A DNA stretch of 64,000 nt, from NCBI GenBank assembly GCA_036794995.1, contig DAIRFP010000001.1, positions 66,735 through 130,734 of the forward strand, written 5' to 3'. Below the pieces are notes generated by a model, which did no database searches, was not told where the DNA came from, and saw only the letters and a program-made list of their open reading frames with translations. This DNA is from DAIRFP01 sp036794995. Lineage in GTDB: Bacteria > Desulfobacterota > Binatia > UBA9968. This document shows positions 15,020 to 24,567 of the stretch, in pieces (positions within the stretch are counted from its first letter, which is position 1; each line of letters opens with the position of its first letter). The position numbers and the translations under genes are program-made.

Positions 15020-15874
15020 ATGGATATCCTCGTCAGTCCTCAGATCGAGCGATTGATTCGCGACGCCTTGGATGAGGACATCGGCGCCGGCGATTTAGCA
15101 ACCATGGCGACCATTTCAGCCGAGTCTCAGGGTAAGGGGTTGTTTCGCGCCAAGAAAGATGGCGTGGTGGCGGGATTGGTGCTACTGGATCGGATCTTCT
15201 ACTTTATCGATCCGAAGGTAGAGGTACGTCTTTTGACCAAGGATGGCAGCCAAGTGAAGAATGGTACAGTGGTTGCGGAAGCCGCAGGTCCGGTGCGCGC
15301 ACTCTTGCTTGCCGAGCGGACGGCTTTGAACTTTCTCCAACGACTATCGGGGACGGCGACGTTGACCCGCAAATACGTCGACGCCGTGAAGGATTTTTCT
15401 TGCAAGGTTTTGGATACGAGGAAGACGACGCCCGGGCTTCGAACTTTAGAGAAATACGCTGTGCGCATGGGCGGGGGAACCAATCACCGCATCGGGCTTT
15501 ACGATGCCGCACTTGTGAAAGACAATCATATCGAAGCAACGGGGTCTATCGCCGACGCGGTTAAGGCCGTGAGACGCCATGCGCCATTTATGGCAAAAGT
15601 CGAAGTGGAGGCCGGCAATTTAAAGCAGGTCCAAGAGGCGATGGATGCCGGGGCGGATGTGATCATGTTGGACAACATGACGATTTCACAGATGGCGGAG
15701 GCGGTTCGATTGGTCAATAAACGTGCTTGGATCGAGGCTTCCGGCGGCATCACTATGGATAGCATTCGCCAAGTCGCCGAGACGGGCGTGGATTTTATCT
15801 CGGCGGGGGCGCTGACCCACTCAGCGCCCGTAGTCGATTTCAATATGAAGATCACGATGAATGCCCGTTCATGA
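15020..15874 (+). CDS. nadC: nicotinate-nucleotide diphosphorylase (quinolinate phosphoribosyltransferase)
   Basis: 284 residues. DEDIGAGDLAT near the N-terminus, ERTALNFLQRLSGTAT, LDTRKTTPGLRTLEKYAVRMGGGTNHRIGLYDA and the barrel-end EASGGI are hallmark NadC blocks. It converts quinolinate and PRPP to nicotinate mononucleotide in de novo NAD synthesis. AAGGAAGGAA lies before the ATG, which is 5 nt after valS. Its 3' end overlaps birA by 14 nt. nadA and nadB are not in the window. Confidence 0.97.
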   Translation: MDILVSPQIERLIRDALDEDIGAGDLATMATISAESQGKGLFRAKKDGVVAGLVLLDRIFYFIDPKVEVRLLTKDGSQVKNGTVVAEAAGPVRALLLAERTALNFLQRLSGTATLTRKYVDAVKDFSCKVLDTRKTTPGLRTLEKYAVRMGGGTNHRIGLYDAALVKDNHIEATGSIADAVKAVRRHAPFMAKVEVEAGNLKQVQEAMDAGADVIMLDNMTISQMAEAVRLVNKRAWIEASGGITMDSIRQVAETGVDFISAGALTHSAPVVDFNMKITMNARS

Positions 15875-16700
15875 TCCGGTCAAGACACAAAGCCCGGGGG
15901 CGATCGGCGAACCCCTGCGGCTTCAGGAAGTCCAGGACGGCTTGACGACGAGACGTCTTGGCAAGCTCCTCCACTATTTTTCACAGATCAATTCTACCAA
16001 CTCTTACGCCCGGCTGCTTGCCGAACAAGGAGCGGATGAAGGTGAGGTTGTCGTTGCGGAAGCCCAAACTCATGGTCGCGGGCGCTTGAGTAGAAGCTGG
16101 GTATCGCCGCCCTTTTTGAACCTGTATTGCTCCGTGATACTCCGTCCCAAGCTACCGCCGGTGCATGCCCCGCAGCTCACCTTGATGGCTGCGGTAGCTC
16201 TGGCTGAGACGGTTGCTTCGTTTATCGCTACCGAACCCGCCATCAAATGGCCCAACGATATTCTGGTGGGGGGAAAGAAACTCGCCGGAATCTTGACCGA
16301 ATCGTCGTGTCGGGCCGACCGGATCGAATTCGTCATCCTGGGTATCGGCGTCAATCTGAATTACCCGGTTGTGCTGATGCCAGATACTATTCGCGGAGCA
16401 GCGACTTCTATTATAAGTTTGACGCAAAACAGCGTGAGCCGCGAGTTGTTTGTGCGGAGATTGATTCAAGACCTCGACCGGTGCTATGGAGAACTCGAGG
16501 AAGCGGGTTTTGGTGTCATTGCGCCGCGCTGGGAGGCACGTTTTGGGTTGCGGGGAAAGAAAGTCCGAGTCGAGATGGCGGATGGGATTCTGATCGGAAC
16601 CGCCCGGGGTATCGATCAGGACGGTGCTCTCATCGTGGAAGACGGGCGACAGGAGCGGCGGCGGATTGTCGCGGGTGACGTGGTGCCTATAGACGGTTGA
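15861..16700 (+). CDS. birA: biotin--[acetyl-CoA-carboxylase] ligase, monofunctional
   Basis: 279 residues. After a 30-residue leader come STNSYA, the biotinyl-AMP loop GRGRLSRSWVSPPFLNLYCSV, IKWPNDILVGGKKLAGIL with the catalytic lysine region, and the C-terminal SH3-like domain (GKKVRVEMADG). There is no N-terminal helix-turn-helix, so unlike E. coli BirA it should not act as a repressor. It attaches biotin to carboxylase carrier protein. The gene overlaps nadC by 14 nt and is followed 11 nt later by coaX; birA-coaX adjacency is common in bacteria. Confidence 0.95.
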   Translation: MPVHDPVKTQSPGAIGEPLRLQEVQDGLTTRRLGKLLHYFSQINSTNSYARLLAEQGADEGEVVVAEAQTHGRGRLSRSWVSPPFLNLYCSVILRPKLPPVHAPQLTLMAAVALAETVASFIATEPAIKWPNDILVGGKKLAGILTESSCRADRIEFVILGIGVNLNYPVVLMPDTIRGAATSIISLTQNSVSRELFVRRLIQDLDRCYGELEEAGFGVIAPRWEARFGLRGKKVRVEMADGILIGTARGIDQDGALIVEDGRQERRRIVAGDVVPIDG

Positions 16701-16711
16701 ATTGGAAGAAC

Positions 16712-17506
16712 ATGCTTCTTGCCATCGATATCGGCAATACCAACATCGTCCTGGGCCTATACCAGGGCAAAAAACTAATTACTCATTGGCGTCTTTTGAC
16801 CGAAGCGGAGCGAACCGCTGACGAGTACGGCGTGATCATTTCGCATCTCGTTTCATCCAAAGGGTTCCGTTGCAATCAGATCCATTCCATCGTTGCCTCT
16901 TGCGTGGTCCCTCCGATGGTGAGTATGACGCAAGAGCTCGCCGCCAAGTTTTTCGAGCTCGAACCGCTGATGGTCGGTCCGGGGATCAAGACCGGGATGC
17001 CGATCTTGTACGACAGCCCTAAGGACGTGGGCGCGGATCGCATTGTGAATGGTATCGCCGCGTATGAAAAGTATTGCGATACATGCATCGTGGTGGATTT
17101 CGGTACCGCCACGACGGTGGATCTAATCTCCCGGAAGGGCGAGTATGTCGGAGGCGCGATTGCGCCGGGCCTGTTGATTTCCCTGGAGGCTCTGTTTCAG
17201 CGGGCGTCTAAACTTCCCAGAATCGAGATTGTTAAACCTAAAGAGGTCGTGGGACGCAATACAGTCAATTCCATGCAGGCCGGGATCTTCTTTGGTTACG
17301 TCGGCCTCGTGGACGGCATCGTGAAACGGATTCAGAAGGAAAATCGCGTTCAAGCCAAAGTTGTGGCAACCGGAGGCGTGGCGCCCTTGATTGCGTCAGA
17401 ATGCTCCACCATCAGCGAGATCGACGAATTTCTTACCCTGGACGGACTTCGAATTATCTATGAGAGGAATGCCTTTGAAGAGGTGAAAGTAAAAGCGCAA
17501 AAATAG
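16712..17506 (+). CDS. coaX: type III pantothenate kinase
   Basis: 264 residues from ATG 16712 (GGAAGA upstream). MLLAIDIGNTNIVLGLY is the ASKHA phosphate-1 motif, followed by RTADEYG, the VGADRIVN stretch and DFGTATTVDLIS of the second phosphate loop, then GGAIAPGL. It phosphorylates pantothenate in CoA synthesis and is usually monovalent-cation dependent and not inhibited by CoA. An in-frame TTG 15 nt upstream is less likely. Sits between birA and fusA2. Confidence 0.96.
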   Translation: MLLAIDIGNTNIVLGLYQGKKLITHWRLLTEAERTADEYGVIISHLVSSKGFRCNQIHSIVASCVVPPMVSMTQELAAKFFELEPLMVGPGIKTGMPILYDSPKDVGADRIVNGIAAYEKYCDTCIVVDFGTATTVDLISRKGEYVGGAIAPGLLISLEALFQRASKLPRIEIVKPKEVVGRNTVNSMQAGIFFGYVGLVDGIVKRIQKENRVQAKVVATGGVAPLIASECSTISEIDEFLTLDGLRIIYERNAFEEVKVKAQK

Positions 17507-17535
17507 GAAGGTTCGAAAGGAGGAATCCCACGGCT

Positions 17536-19641
17536 ATGGCTACAGTGGAGTTGGATAAACTGCGTAACATCGGCATTCTGGGTCAAGGCGGCTCTGGCAA
17601 GACTTCCTTAGCAGAGGCGATGCTGTTTGCGGCGGGGGTGACGCAGCGGCTGGGGAGGGTCCAGGACGGGACGTCGGTGTTCGATCATGAACCGGAAGAG
17701 ATTAAACATCATGTTTCGATCGTGACCGCCTTTCACTCCTTAACGTGGAAGAAACACTCTTTTTATGTCGCGGACACACCTGGCTACGCGGCGTTCTTGG
17801 CGGATTCGATAAATTGCCTGCGCGGGTTTGGCGGCGCGGTGTTGGTGTTGAATCCATCCGTCGGCCTCAGAGTCGAATCGGAACGTTTGTGGGCCAAAGC
17901 CAATGAATATCGCATCGCCAGGTTGCTATTCATCAACAAGATGGACCATGAACAAGCCAATGTCGAAGAGCGTATCGACTCAATCTTGGAGGGGCTGGAA
18001 GCCAAAGGCCTTTATCTCCAGATCCCCATTGGCGTTGAGGCGGAGTTCAAAGGCGTGGTGGATCTGCTTTCCATGAAAGCCTATTGCTATGAGGGAGATA
18101 CCGGAAAATTTGCAGAATCGGCAATGCCCGCCGACTTGAAAACCGCAGCTGATGAAATGCGCCAGAAGCTAGTGGAAGCCGTATCAGAAATCGACGACGA
18201 GCTCTTGGAAAAATATCTGGACGGCAAAGAACTCTCGACGGAAGAGCTGAAGGGAGCCATTCGTAACGGGACGAGGGAGGGAAAGCTCTATCCAATTTTG
18301 TACGGTTCGTCGACTCGTCAGATCGGCATTCCTCAATTCCTCGATGCCGTCATGGATTACCTGCCTGCGCCGATGGAGGAAGGTGAAATGGAAGGCAAGA
18401 ATCCGATAACAGGTGAGTCCGAGAAGCGGCGGCAGGACCCCGGAGCCCCCTTTTCCGCCTATGTGTTTAAAACCATCGTTGATCCTTTTGCCGGGAAACT
18501 ATCTGTGATGCGGGTCATTTCCGGCAAGCTTGCTGCGGATGGAGTGGCCTACGATCCCAACAAGCAGGTTAAAGAAAGAATCGGCCATCTGTTTCGTTTG
18601 GAAGGGAAAAAACAAGAGGCGGTTAGAGAAGCTTGCGCCGGGGAAATCGTGGCGACCGCTAAATTAAAAGACGTCACCACTGGGGATACGCTGTGCGACG
18701 AAAAAGCGCCGATCCAATATCCCGGGGTGGAGCATTTTTCTCCGGTGATTTCCTTTGCACTGGAGCCGAAGAGCAAAACCGACGAGGAAAAATTGCCCCA
18801 GGGGCTACAGAGGATAAGGGAAGAAGATCCGACGATTGATCTCCATCGCGACGAGGAAACTCGTGATTTTATCCTTTCGGGCATGGGACAGCAGCATATC
18901 GAGATTATCGTTGAAAAGCTCAAGCGCAAGTATGGCGCCGAGGTCGTGCTGAAAGCACCAAAGGTGCCTTACAAAGAAACCATCAGGGGCAGCGCCAGCG
19001 CCCAAGGGAAGCTAAAGAAGCAGTCTGGGGGCAGAGGACAGTATGGAGACACCTGGCTAAAGATCGAACCGCTCCCCCATGGTAAGGGATTCGAGTTCGT
19101 CGATGGGATCGTCGGCGGCGCCATCCCACGCAACTACATCCCAGCGGTGGAAAAAGGGATCCGGGAGACGATGGCCGGAGGGGTGATCGCCGGCTATCCC
19201 ATGGTGGACGTTCGGGTTACCCTTTACGACGGCTCCTATCATGACGTGGATTCTTCGGATATGGCGTTCAAGATCGCCGGCTCCATGGGTTTCAAAAACG
19301 CAGTGGAAAAGGCAAAACCGGTGCTGCTCGAGCCGATTATGAACATGGCAGTCACCGTACCCGACGAATGTATGGGCGACGTCATTGGCGACCTCAATAG
19401 CCGGCGGGGCAAGGTGGTTGGGATGGATACCAAAGGACACAGCCAGGTGATTAAATCCAAGGTGCCGATGTCCGAAGTTTTGAAATATGCGCCCGACCTG
19501 CGCTCGATCACCAGTGGACGCGGGGAGTTCCACCTGGAATTTTCGCATTACGAGGAACTGCCGCCTCACTTGTCGGAGAAGGTGATCAAGGAAGTGAAAG
19601 CGCGGCTGGCGGCGGAGCAGCACGGTGAACACAAGGCTTGA
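17536..19641 (+). CDS. elongation factor G-like protein (FusA2 type)
   Basis: 701-residue translational GTPase with all five EF-G domains. The P-loop reads GQGGSGKT (16-23) in place of the GHIDAGKT of canonical EF-G, switch II is DTPGYAAF, and NKMD is present. This altered P-loop is characteristic of the EF-G2/FusA2 paralogues whose role in translation is poorly defined (some bind ribosomes but lack vigorous translocation GTPase). AAAGGAGG precedes the ATG. A second, canonical fusA is expected elsewhere in the genome. A small zinc-ribbon gene follows at once. Confidence 0.93.
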   Translation: MATVELDKLRNIGILGQGGSGKTSLAEAMLFAAGVTQRLGRVQDGTSVFDHEPEEIKHHVSIVTAFHSLTWKKHSFYVADTPGYAAFLADSINCLRGFGGAVLVLNPSVGLRVESERLWAKANEYRIARLLFINKMDHEQANVEERIDSILEGLEAKGLYLQIPIGVEAEFKGVVDLLSMKAYCYEGDTGKFAESAMPADLKTAADEMRQKLVEAVSEIDDELLEKYLDGKELSTEELKGAIRNGTREGKLYPILYGSSTRQIGIPQFLDAVMDYLPAPMEEGEMEGKNPITGESEKRRQDPGAPFSAYVFKTIVDPFAGKLSVMRVISGKLAADGVAYDPNKQVKERIGHLFRLEGKKQEAVREACAGEIVATAKLKDVTTGDTLCDEKAPIQYPGVEHFSPVISFALEPKSKTDEEKLPQGLQRIREEDPTIDLHRDEETRDFILSGMGQQHIEIIVEKLKRKYGAEVVLKAPKVPYKETIRGSASAQGKLKKQSGGRGQYGDTWLKIEPLPHGKGFEFVDGIVGGAIPRNYIPAVEKGIRETMAGGVIAGYPMVDVRVTLYDGSYHDVDSSDMAFKIAGSMGFKNAVEKAKPVLLEPIMNMAVTVPDECMGDVIGDLNSRRGKVVGMDTKGHSQVIKSKVPMSEVLKYAPDLRSITSGRGEFHLEFSHYEELPPHLSEKVIKEVKARLAAEQHGEHKA

Positions 19642-19657
19642 TCGGAGCGCAGGCTCG

Positions 19658-19870
19658 ATGGCGCAGTCCTTCGATCAATTCAACGCGGCTTTACTCTACT
19701 GTAACAAGTGCCGCAAAGCCATGCCGGTGAGGGAGCGGCTGCTTCTCGTGCTGCCCGACGGCGAGTTATACGATTATACCTGTCAGGGATGTAACAGCTC
19801 GGTGGGTTCGAAGACCGAGCGGGCGGGACTCAAGCAATCCTTAGGCAAAACGAGAATTGGAGGCGCATAA
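19658..19870 (+). CDS. small zinc-ribbon protein
   Basis: 70 residues starting at ATG 19658 (MAQSFDQF), with a GGAG-type site upstream. Two cysteine pairs, CNKCR at about 15-18 and CQGC at about 44-47, are placed for a single rubredoxin-like zinc ribbon. A basic tail follows. It is 16 nt after the EF-G paralogue and 2 nt before the amidohydrolase gene. Such proteins may bind RNA or ribosomes, but nothing in the sequence proves this. Confidence 0.65.
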   Translation: MAQSFDQFNAALLYCNKCRKAMPVRERLLLVLPDGELYDYTCQGCNSSVGSKTERAGLKQSLGKTRIGGA

Positions 19871-19872
19871 AA

Positions 19873-20901
19873 ATGATGGTTATCGATTCGGACGCGCATG
19901 TCTTGGAAACGGAGCGAACCTGGGACTACATGCTGGAGTCAGAACGTTCGTATAGACCCCGGATAGTGGCGACGCCCAACGATGACAGTTCCGGGGGAGA
20001 ATCCTGGTTAGTCGACGGCAATTATATCGGCAAGGCTCGCAACGTGGGTGCGGATACGTCCAGAGCCGCTCGAGAAATGGATGATATCAGGGGCCGTCTT
20101 ACCCACATGGATGAACTAGGTATCGACGTGCAGGTGCTCTATCCAACGATATTTTTGCGACCCTATACGAAGCGACCGGAGGTAGAATGCGCCGTTACGC
20201 GAAGCTACAACCGCTGGCTCATCGATATTTGGCAAAAGGCTCCGGAAAGACTGCGATGGGTAGCGGTTTTGCCGCTTCTTTCTATGGACAAAGCGTTGGC
20301 AGAGGCTCGTTTCGCTAAAGAAAACGGCGCCTGTGGAATTTTTATGCGTGGTCTGGAAGGGGATAAACGGCTGAGCGACGCACACTTTTTCCCGCTCTAT
20401 GAGGAAGCGGGCCGACTGGATTTGCCGATTTGCGTCCACTCGGCCACGGGTAGTTTCGCGCTGCATGACTTCTTCCTGAGTGAATCCGGGTTCTCCAAGT
20501 TTAAGCTTGCGGTGGTCGGCTCCTTTCACGCGCTGATCTTCCATCAGATCCCCGAGCAGTTTCCGAAGACCAAGTTCGCGTTCATCGAGGTCAGCTCGCA
20601 GTGGGTGCCCTATGCGATTCATGACTTTGCCCGACGCTTGGAGCGGGGCGGAAAAAAGGTCGACAAGTCAGAGGTTCTGCGCAAAAACAGAATCTACGTC
20701 GCCTGTCAAACCGATGATGATCTTCCTTACGTGCTGAAATATTCCGGTGAGGATCAATTGGTTATCGGAACTGACTACGGACATAATGACACGTCTTCGG
20801 AGATCCTAGCATTGCGCAAACTCAAGGAAGATGGGCATGTGCCAACGCGCATTGTTAATAAGATCCTTGATGACAACGCCAGGGCACTGTACGGCCTTTA
20901 G
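19873..20901 (+). CDS. amidohydrolase family protein (ACMSD-like metal-dependent hydrolase/decarboxylase)
   Basis: 342-residue amidohydrolase-2 TIM barrel. Metal site residues: D-x-H in IDSDAHVLE at 5-8, H in the CVHSATG strand, and the late D in IGTDYGHND. The order and spacing resemble 2-amino-3-carboxymuconate-semialdehyde decarboxylase and gamma-resorcylate decarboxylase relatives, which cleave carboxylate or C-C bonds of ring-derived acids. Substrate cannot be read from sequence. The Thr/Tyr-rich N-terminal insertion (residues 25-60) is usual for this subgroup. A second, only distantly similar amidohydrolase follows 49 nt later. Confidence 0.85.
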   Translation: MMVIDSDAHVLETERTWDYMLESERSYRPRIVATPNDDSSGGESWLVDGNYIGKARNVGADTSRAAREMDDIRGRLTHMDELGIDVQVLYPTIFLRPYTKRPEVECAVTRSYNRWLIDIWQKAPERLRWVAVLPLLSMDKALAEARFAKENGACGIFMRGLEGDKRLSDAHFFPLYEEAGRLDLPICVHSATGSFALHDFFLSESGFSKFKLAVVGSFHALIFHQIPEQFPKTKFAFIEVSSQWVPYAIHDFARRLERGGKKVDKSEVLRKNRIYVACQTDDDLPYVLKYSGEDQLVIGTDYGHNDTSSEILALRKLKEDGHVPTRIVNKILDDNARALYGL

Positions 20902-20950
20902 TCACTAAGCAGTCGCATCAGGTTGTCCGTCACTCCTTGATCGGAGTCCT

Positions 20951-21976
20951 ATGGTAATTGATTTTCAAGCCCATATTTATCCGCAGGCGTACCTCGATGA
21001 GATGAGGCGCATCGATGGCGCCGTGATCCTGGAAGCGCCGGATCCCCACAGCGGCATGACCTATTTTTACGATAAGAAACTCGGTTGCCGGATCAATACC
21101 GCGACCTTCCAGGGACAGGATATTGAGCGCCGACTCCAGCACATGGATCAGCTGGGAATAGATATTCACATTCTGACCATTCCAGCTCCCGGGGCCGACC
21201 GCTTTGAAGGCCAAGATGCCGTCGGCCTTGCAGAGATCGCCAACAACGCGGTGGCGGCGATTTGCCGGCAATACCCCAACCGTTTCATTGGATTTTTTAC
21301 CCTGCCGACATGCTCGATTAGAGATTCCCTCAATGAGCTCGAACGCGGAGTCCACGAGTTGGGGCTGAGAGGCTTTGCGTGCTTTGCTAACCTCAACGGC
21401 AAAGCTCTGGATCGCGAGGAACTGTTTCCCATTTACGAGCGGCTCGTCCGATATAAGCTTCCCGTCTATATCCATCCGACTGCGCCGCTTGCGACCGCGG
21501 CCACCGGATTGGATATTATGCCGACGTTGATCTTCGGCTGGGCTTTTGACAGCACGGTGGCGATGACTCGCTTAATTTACGGCAGAGTGCTGGAAAGATT
21601 CCCAGAAATTAACTTTGTGGTCGCAGACGTGGGCGGAGTACTGGCCTTCTTCGCGCAACGGGCGATCAATATTTACAGCGGTCGTACCGAGGAGATCCGG
21701 CAACGGTACGGATTGACGGAAAACCCCCTGGACTCATTCAGGAGATTTTACGTCGACACCGCGGATCACCCGGCTTCGACGTTACGGTGCGTGAAGGATT
21801 TTTTTGGGGTGGACAGGATGGTGCTTGGCACAAACTATCCCTACGGCCCCCAGGAAGGTTGCCTGTTGGTGAGAAACAGCTTGAAAGCCATCGACGGCTT
21901 GGAAATCAATGAGCCAGAAAAAGCACAGATTTTGGGTGGTAACGCTGCCCGAATTCTCGGAATAGGAGCGGCATGA
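20951..21976 (+). CDS. amidohydrolase family protein (ACMSD/gamma-resorcylate decarboxylase-like)
   Basis: 341 residues; same superfamily as the preceding gene. VIDFQAHIYP carries the D/Q-x-H entry motif (here Q between D-F and A-H), YIHPTAP the strand-5 histidine, VVADVGG the region after strand 6 and GTNYPYGPQEG stands where the late metal aspartate region (GTDYPF) is usual, with Asn instead of Asp. That substitution may change metal binding. The stop overlaps the start of the gamma-glutamyltransferase gene by 4 nt (ATGA), so the two are translationally coupled. Confidence 0.82.
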   Translation: MVIDFQAHIYPQAYLDEMRRIDGAVILEAPDPHSGMTYFYDKKLGCRINTATFQGQDIERRLQHMDQLGIDIHILTIPAPGADRFEGQDAVGLAEIANNAVAAICRQYPNRFIGFFTLPTCSIRDSLNELERGVHELGLRGFACFANLNGKALDREELFPIYERLVRYKLPVYIHPTAPLATAATGLDIMPTLIFGWAFDSTVAMTRLIYGRVLERFPEINFVVADVGGVLAFFAQRAINIYSGRTEEIRQRYGLTENPLDSFRRFYVDTADHPASTLRCVKDFFGVDRMVLGTNYPYGPQEGCLLVRNSLKAIDGLEINEPEKAQILGGNAARILGIGAA

Positions 21977-23574
21977 ATTTCGAAAAGGCGGCCCGGCCTC
22001 TAACGATGGGCCGGAGTGGGATGATCTCTTCCGGCCATTCGCTCGCTTCCCTGGCCGGCGTTAAGGTCCTGCAAGAGGGGGGGAACGCGATCGACGCGGC
22101 GCTGGCGGCAGCGTTCGTAATGACGGTCGTCAAACCGGAGACCTGCGGGCCAGGCGGCGACCTGTTCGCGCTGGTTCATATGAAGAAGACCGGCAAGGTA
22201 GAGGCACTCAATGCCAGCGGACCCGCACCAGGCAAAGCCACCGTCGATTACTTCCATGAGAAGGGGCTTAGTGCGATTCCGGTTTCAGGACCCCTGAGCG
22301 TCGCTGTACCGGGAGCGGTGGATGGTTGGCTCGAATTGCACAAAAAGTATGCAACCAAGGATTTATCACGCCTCACTAGCGACGCGGTTCGTCTGGCGCG
22401 CGACGGCTTCCCTGTGCAACAGGATCTGGTGGAGTGTATCGAAGAGCTGGGTTCGCAGTTTCCTTGGATCGATCGCGTCTATCGCCGGCCGTTGAACGGC
22501 CTATGCGCGGGCAAGCTGCTTTATCAGAAAGGACTTGGCGACGTTCTCGAACGAATCGCTGCCCAGGGCCGGGATGGCTTCTATGGCGGCGATGTCGCAG
22601 ACAAGATCTGCCGGTCGCTTGCGGCCGAGGGAGGCCTGCTCACCCAGGAGGATCTCCAGGCTCCCGTCGCGCAATGGCTGGACCCGCTGAGTTCAGGTTA
22701 TCGGGATTACCTGGTTTATGAACAGCCGCCGGTATCCCAAGGCTTTATGGTCCTGGAAATGCTCAACATCGTCGAGGCTTGGCCGATGAACGACGGAAAG
22801 TTAAATCGGGCCGACGCTATTCACTACCAGGTCGGGGCGAAGAAACTAGCCTTCGAAGATCGTATCCGTCACCTCGAGGACCCAGCCTTCGGCGATCCCA
22901 AGATTGCTTTGCTGATTTCCAAAGCGTACGCAGTCAAACGCCGGGGACTAATCGATCACAACACCAACGCCCGCCAGAGTGCCGCGGTACCACTGGGCAG
23001 CGATACGACGTATCTATGCGCGGCCGACGGCGATGGTAACGCCATCTCACTAATTCAAAGCGTCTTCGCTCCATTCGGTTCCCGCGTCATTGCCGGTGAG
23101 ACGGGGGTGATTCTGAACAACCGTCTGTGCAGTTTCGGGCTCGATCCGGGAAAGGCCAACGCGCTCAAACCAGGCAAACGGCCAGCGCATACGTTGAACA
23201 CTTATATGGTATTTCAGGGCAAGGAGTTTTTTGCCGCTGGCGGAAGCCCGGGAGCGGACGACCAGCCGCAGACTAACCTGCAAGTCTTGCACAATATCCT
23301 TGATCTGGGAATGAATCCTCAACTGGCGGTCGAGGCGCCGCGCTGGAGCCATCAACCCGGTACGCCGCCACGCGATAAGCTGCCGGAGGAGCTGCGGATG
23401 GAAGCAGGGTTCGATCCCCAAGTTATCGGCGATCTCCGCAAGAAGGGTCACAAAATTTCTGTGGTGGATCGCTGGTCCTTCGGTAGTGCCAAGGTGATCA
23501 TCCGGGATCGCGACAGCGGAACCTGGATGGCCGGCGCCGATCCAAGGAGGGAAGCCTACGCACTCGGGTTCTAG
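21973..23574 (+). CDS. ggt: gamma-glutamyltransferase family protein
   Basis: 533-residue Ntn-hydrolase precursor. The N-terminal part has GGNAIDAALAAAFVMTVVKPETCGPGGD, and the autocleavage site is at DTTYLCAADGDGNAIS with the nucleophile Thr345; a GSxxxxG-like region (GGSPGADDQPQTNLQ) follows in the small subunit. The family cleaves gamma-glutamyl amides such as glutathione or acts as an acylase. No signal peptide is visible, so this one is probably cytoplasmic, unlike E. coli Ggt. Context with amidohydrolases suggests a role in degrading an amide- or glutathione-linked compound (inference). Confidence 0.9.
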   Translation: MNFEKAARPLTMGRSGMISSGHSLASLAGVKVLQEGGNAIDAALAAAFVMTVVKPETCGPGGDLFALVHMKKTGKVEALNASGPAPGKATVDYFHEKGLSAIPVSGPLSVAVPGAVDGWLELHKKYATKDLSRLTSDAVRLARDGFPVQQDLVECIEELGSQFPWIDRVYRRPLNGLCAGKLLYQKGLGDVLERIAAQGRDGFYGGDVADKICRSLAAEGGLLTQEDLQAPVAQWLDPLSSGYRDYLVYEQPPVSQGFMVLEMLNIVEAWPMNDGKLNRADAIHYQVGAKKLAFEDRIRHLEDPAFGDPKIALLISKAYAVKRRGLIDHNTNARQSAAVPLGSDTTYLCAADGDGNAISLIQSVFAPFGSRVIAGETGVILNNRLCSFGLDPGKANALKPGKRPAHTLNTYMVFQGKEFFAAGGSPGADDQPQTNLQVLHNILDLGMNPQLAVEAPRWSHQPGTPPRDKLPEELRMEAGFDPQVIGDLRKKGHKISVVDRWSFGSAKVIIRDRDSGTWMAGADPRREAYALGF

Positions 23575-23690
23575 AGCGGGATGACTCCGCGCTTACCGAA
23601 CTTGAGAAATCCGGGTTTGTGGATCGGCTGTAAAAGCAGCAGGCACTCGATTGCGACCAGTTGAACGGACGCCAGGAGTTGGATGGAATC

Positions 23691-24521
23691 ATGGAAAGTA
23701 TCGGGATGGTCGGCGTGGGAGCGATGGGGTTGGCGCTTCTGGAGCGCTTAAAGCTCGCCGGAGTCGAAGCAACCGTCTACGACACCCATCCGCCGTCACT
23801 TGAAGCGGCCCACGCTCTCGGTTGTCAGATTGCGCCAAGCGCGGCGGACTTGGCTAGAGAGTCAACCCTCATCGACATCGTCGTGCGCACGGATGAGGAC
23901 GTGATCCAGTGCATGACTGGCGCGAAGAGTGTTTTGGCTGGCGCCGCTCCCGGCACTCTTGTGCTGATTCACAGCACCGTACTGCCGCAAACGGTGGAAA
24001 AGGTCGCGCAGTTCGCGCGAGCCAAGTCCGTCTCGGTGGTCGCTGCATGAATGACCAACGTGCCCAACACGGTGCGGGCTGGGGAGCTTTGCTTCGTTGT
24101 CGGCGGGGAAGCGGATTCGGTTGTTCGGGCAGAGCCGCATTTGCTCAAGATGGGTAAGGAAGTTTTCCATATGGGACCGGTAGGCACCGGCGCCGTGGCG
24201 AAGCTGATTAAGAACATGGTCAGCGGCGCTGAGACGCTGATCGTCCATGAAGCGCTACAGATCGGTTTGGCCGGCGGGATACCCTTTTCAAAGGCTTTGG
24301 AAATGATGCGCCGGATCGGCCATGACAGCGTCTTGAACCGTTGGCAAAGGACTTTCGATCCTTCTGGAAAAAATCCGCTGCCAAAAAGCGGCCGCAACGT
24401 AATGAATAAGGATATTCCGCTTGCCGCCGAGCTTGCGCGTCTCTACGGCCTCGACGTTCCGCTCACTACAGAGCTTGCCAAAGCGGCAGCCCGAGTAGTG
24501 AGGGATAATGCTCAGAGCTGA
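23691..24521 (+). pseudogene. 3-hydroxyisobutyrate dehydrogenase-like gene interrupted by in-frame TGA
   Basis: Two open segments in one frame, 23691-24050 and 24051-24521, together code a normal-length (about 276 residue) beta-hydroxyacid dehydrogenase. The first half has the NAD(P) fold (GMVGVGAMG, STVLPQTVEKVA); the second has the substrate/catalytic domain (GPVGTGAVAKLIKNM with the catalytic Lys, then the all-helical C-terminal domain). The TGA at 24048-24050 is codon 120, where relatives continue into the DAPxT/S-type loop. It is followed at once by ATG, so the second half could be translated alone but would lack its cofactor domain. Nonsense mutation, sequencing error and recoding are the options; the first two are more likely. 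Confidence 0.75.
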
Positions 24522-24567
24522 CAGCCAGTCTTTTTGAGACAGGCTCCTTCGCATGTTAGGTGGAGCT

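Noticed and set aside
24048..24050. Selenocysteine at the in-frame TGA
   Set aside because: No convincing SECIS-like hairpin just downstream that I could find, and the protein family is not a known selenoprotein; kept only as a finding to check.
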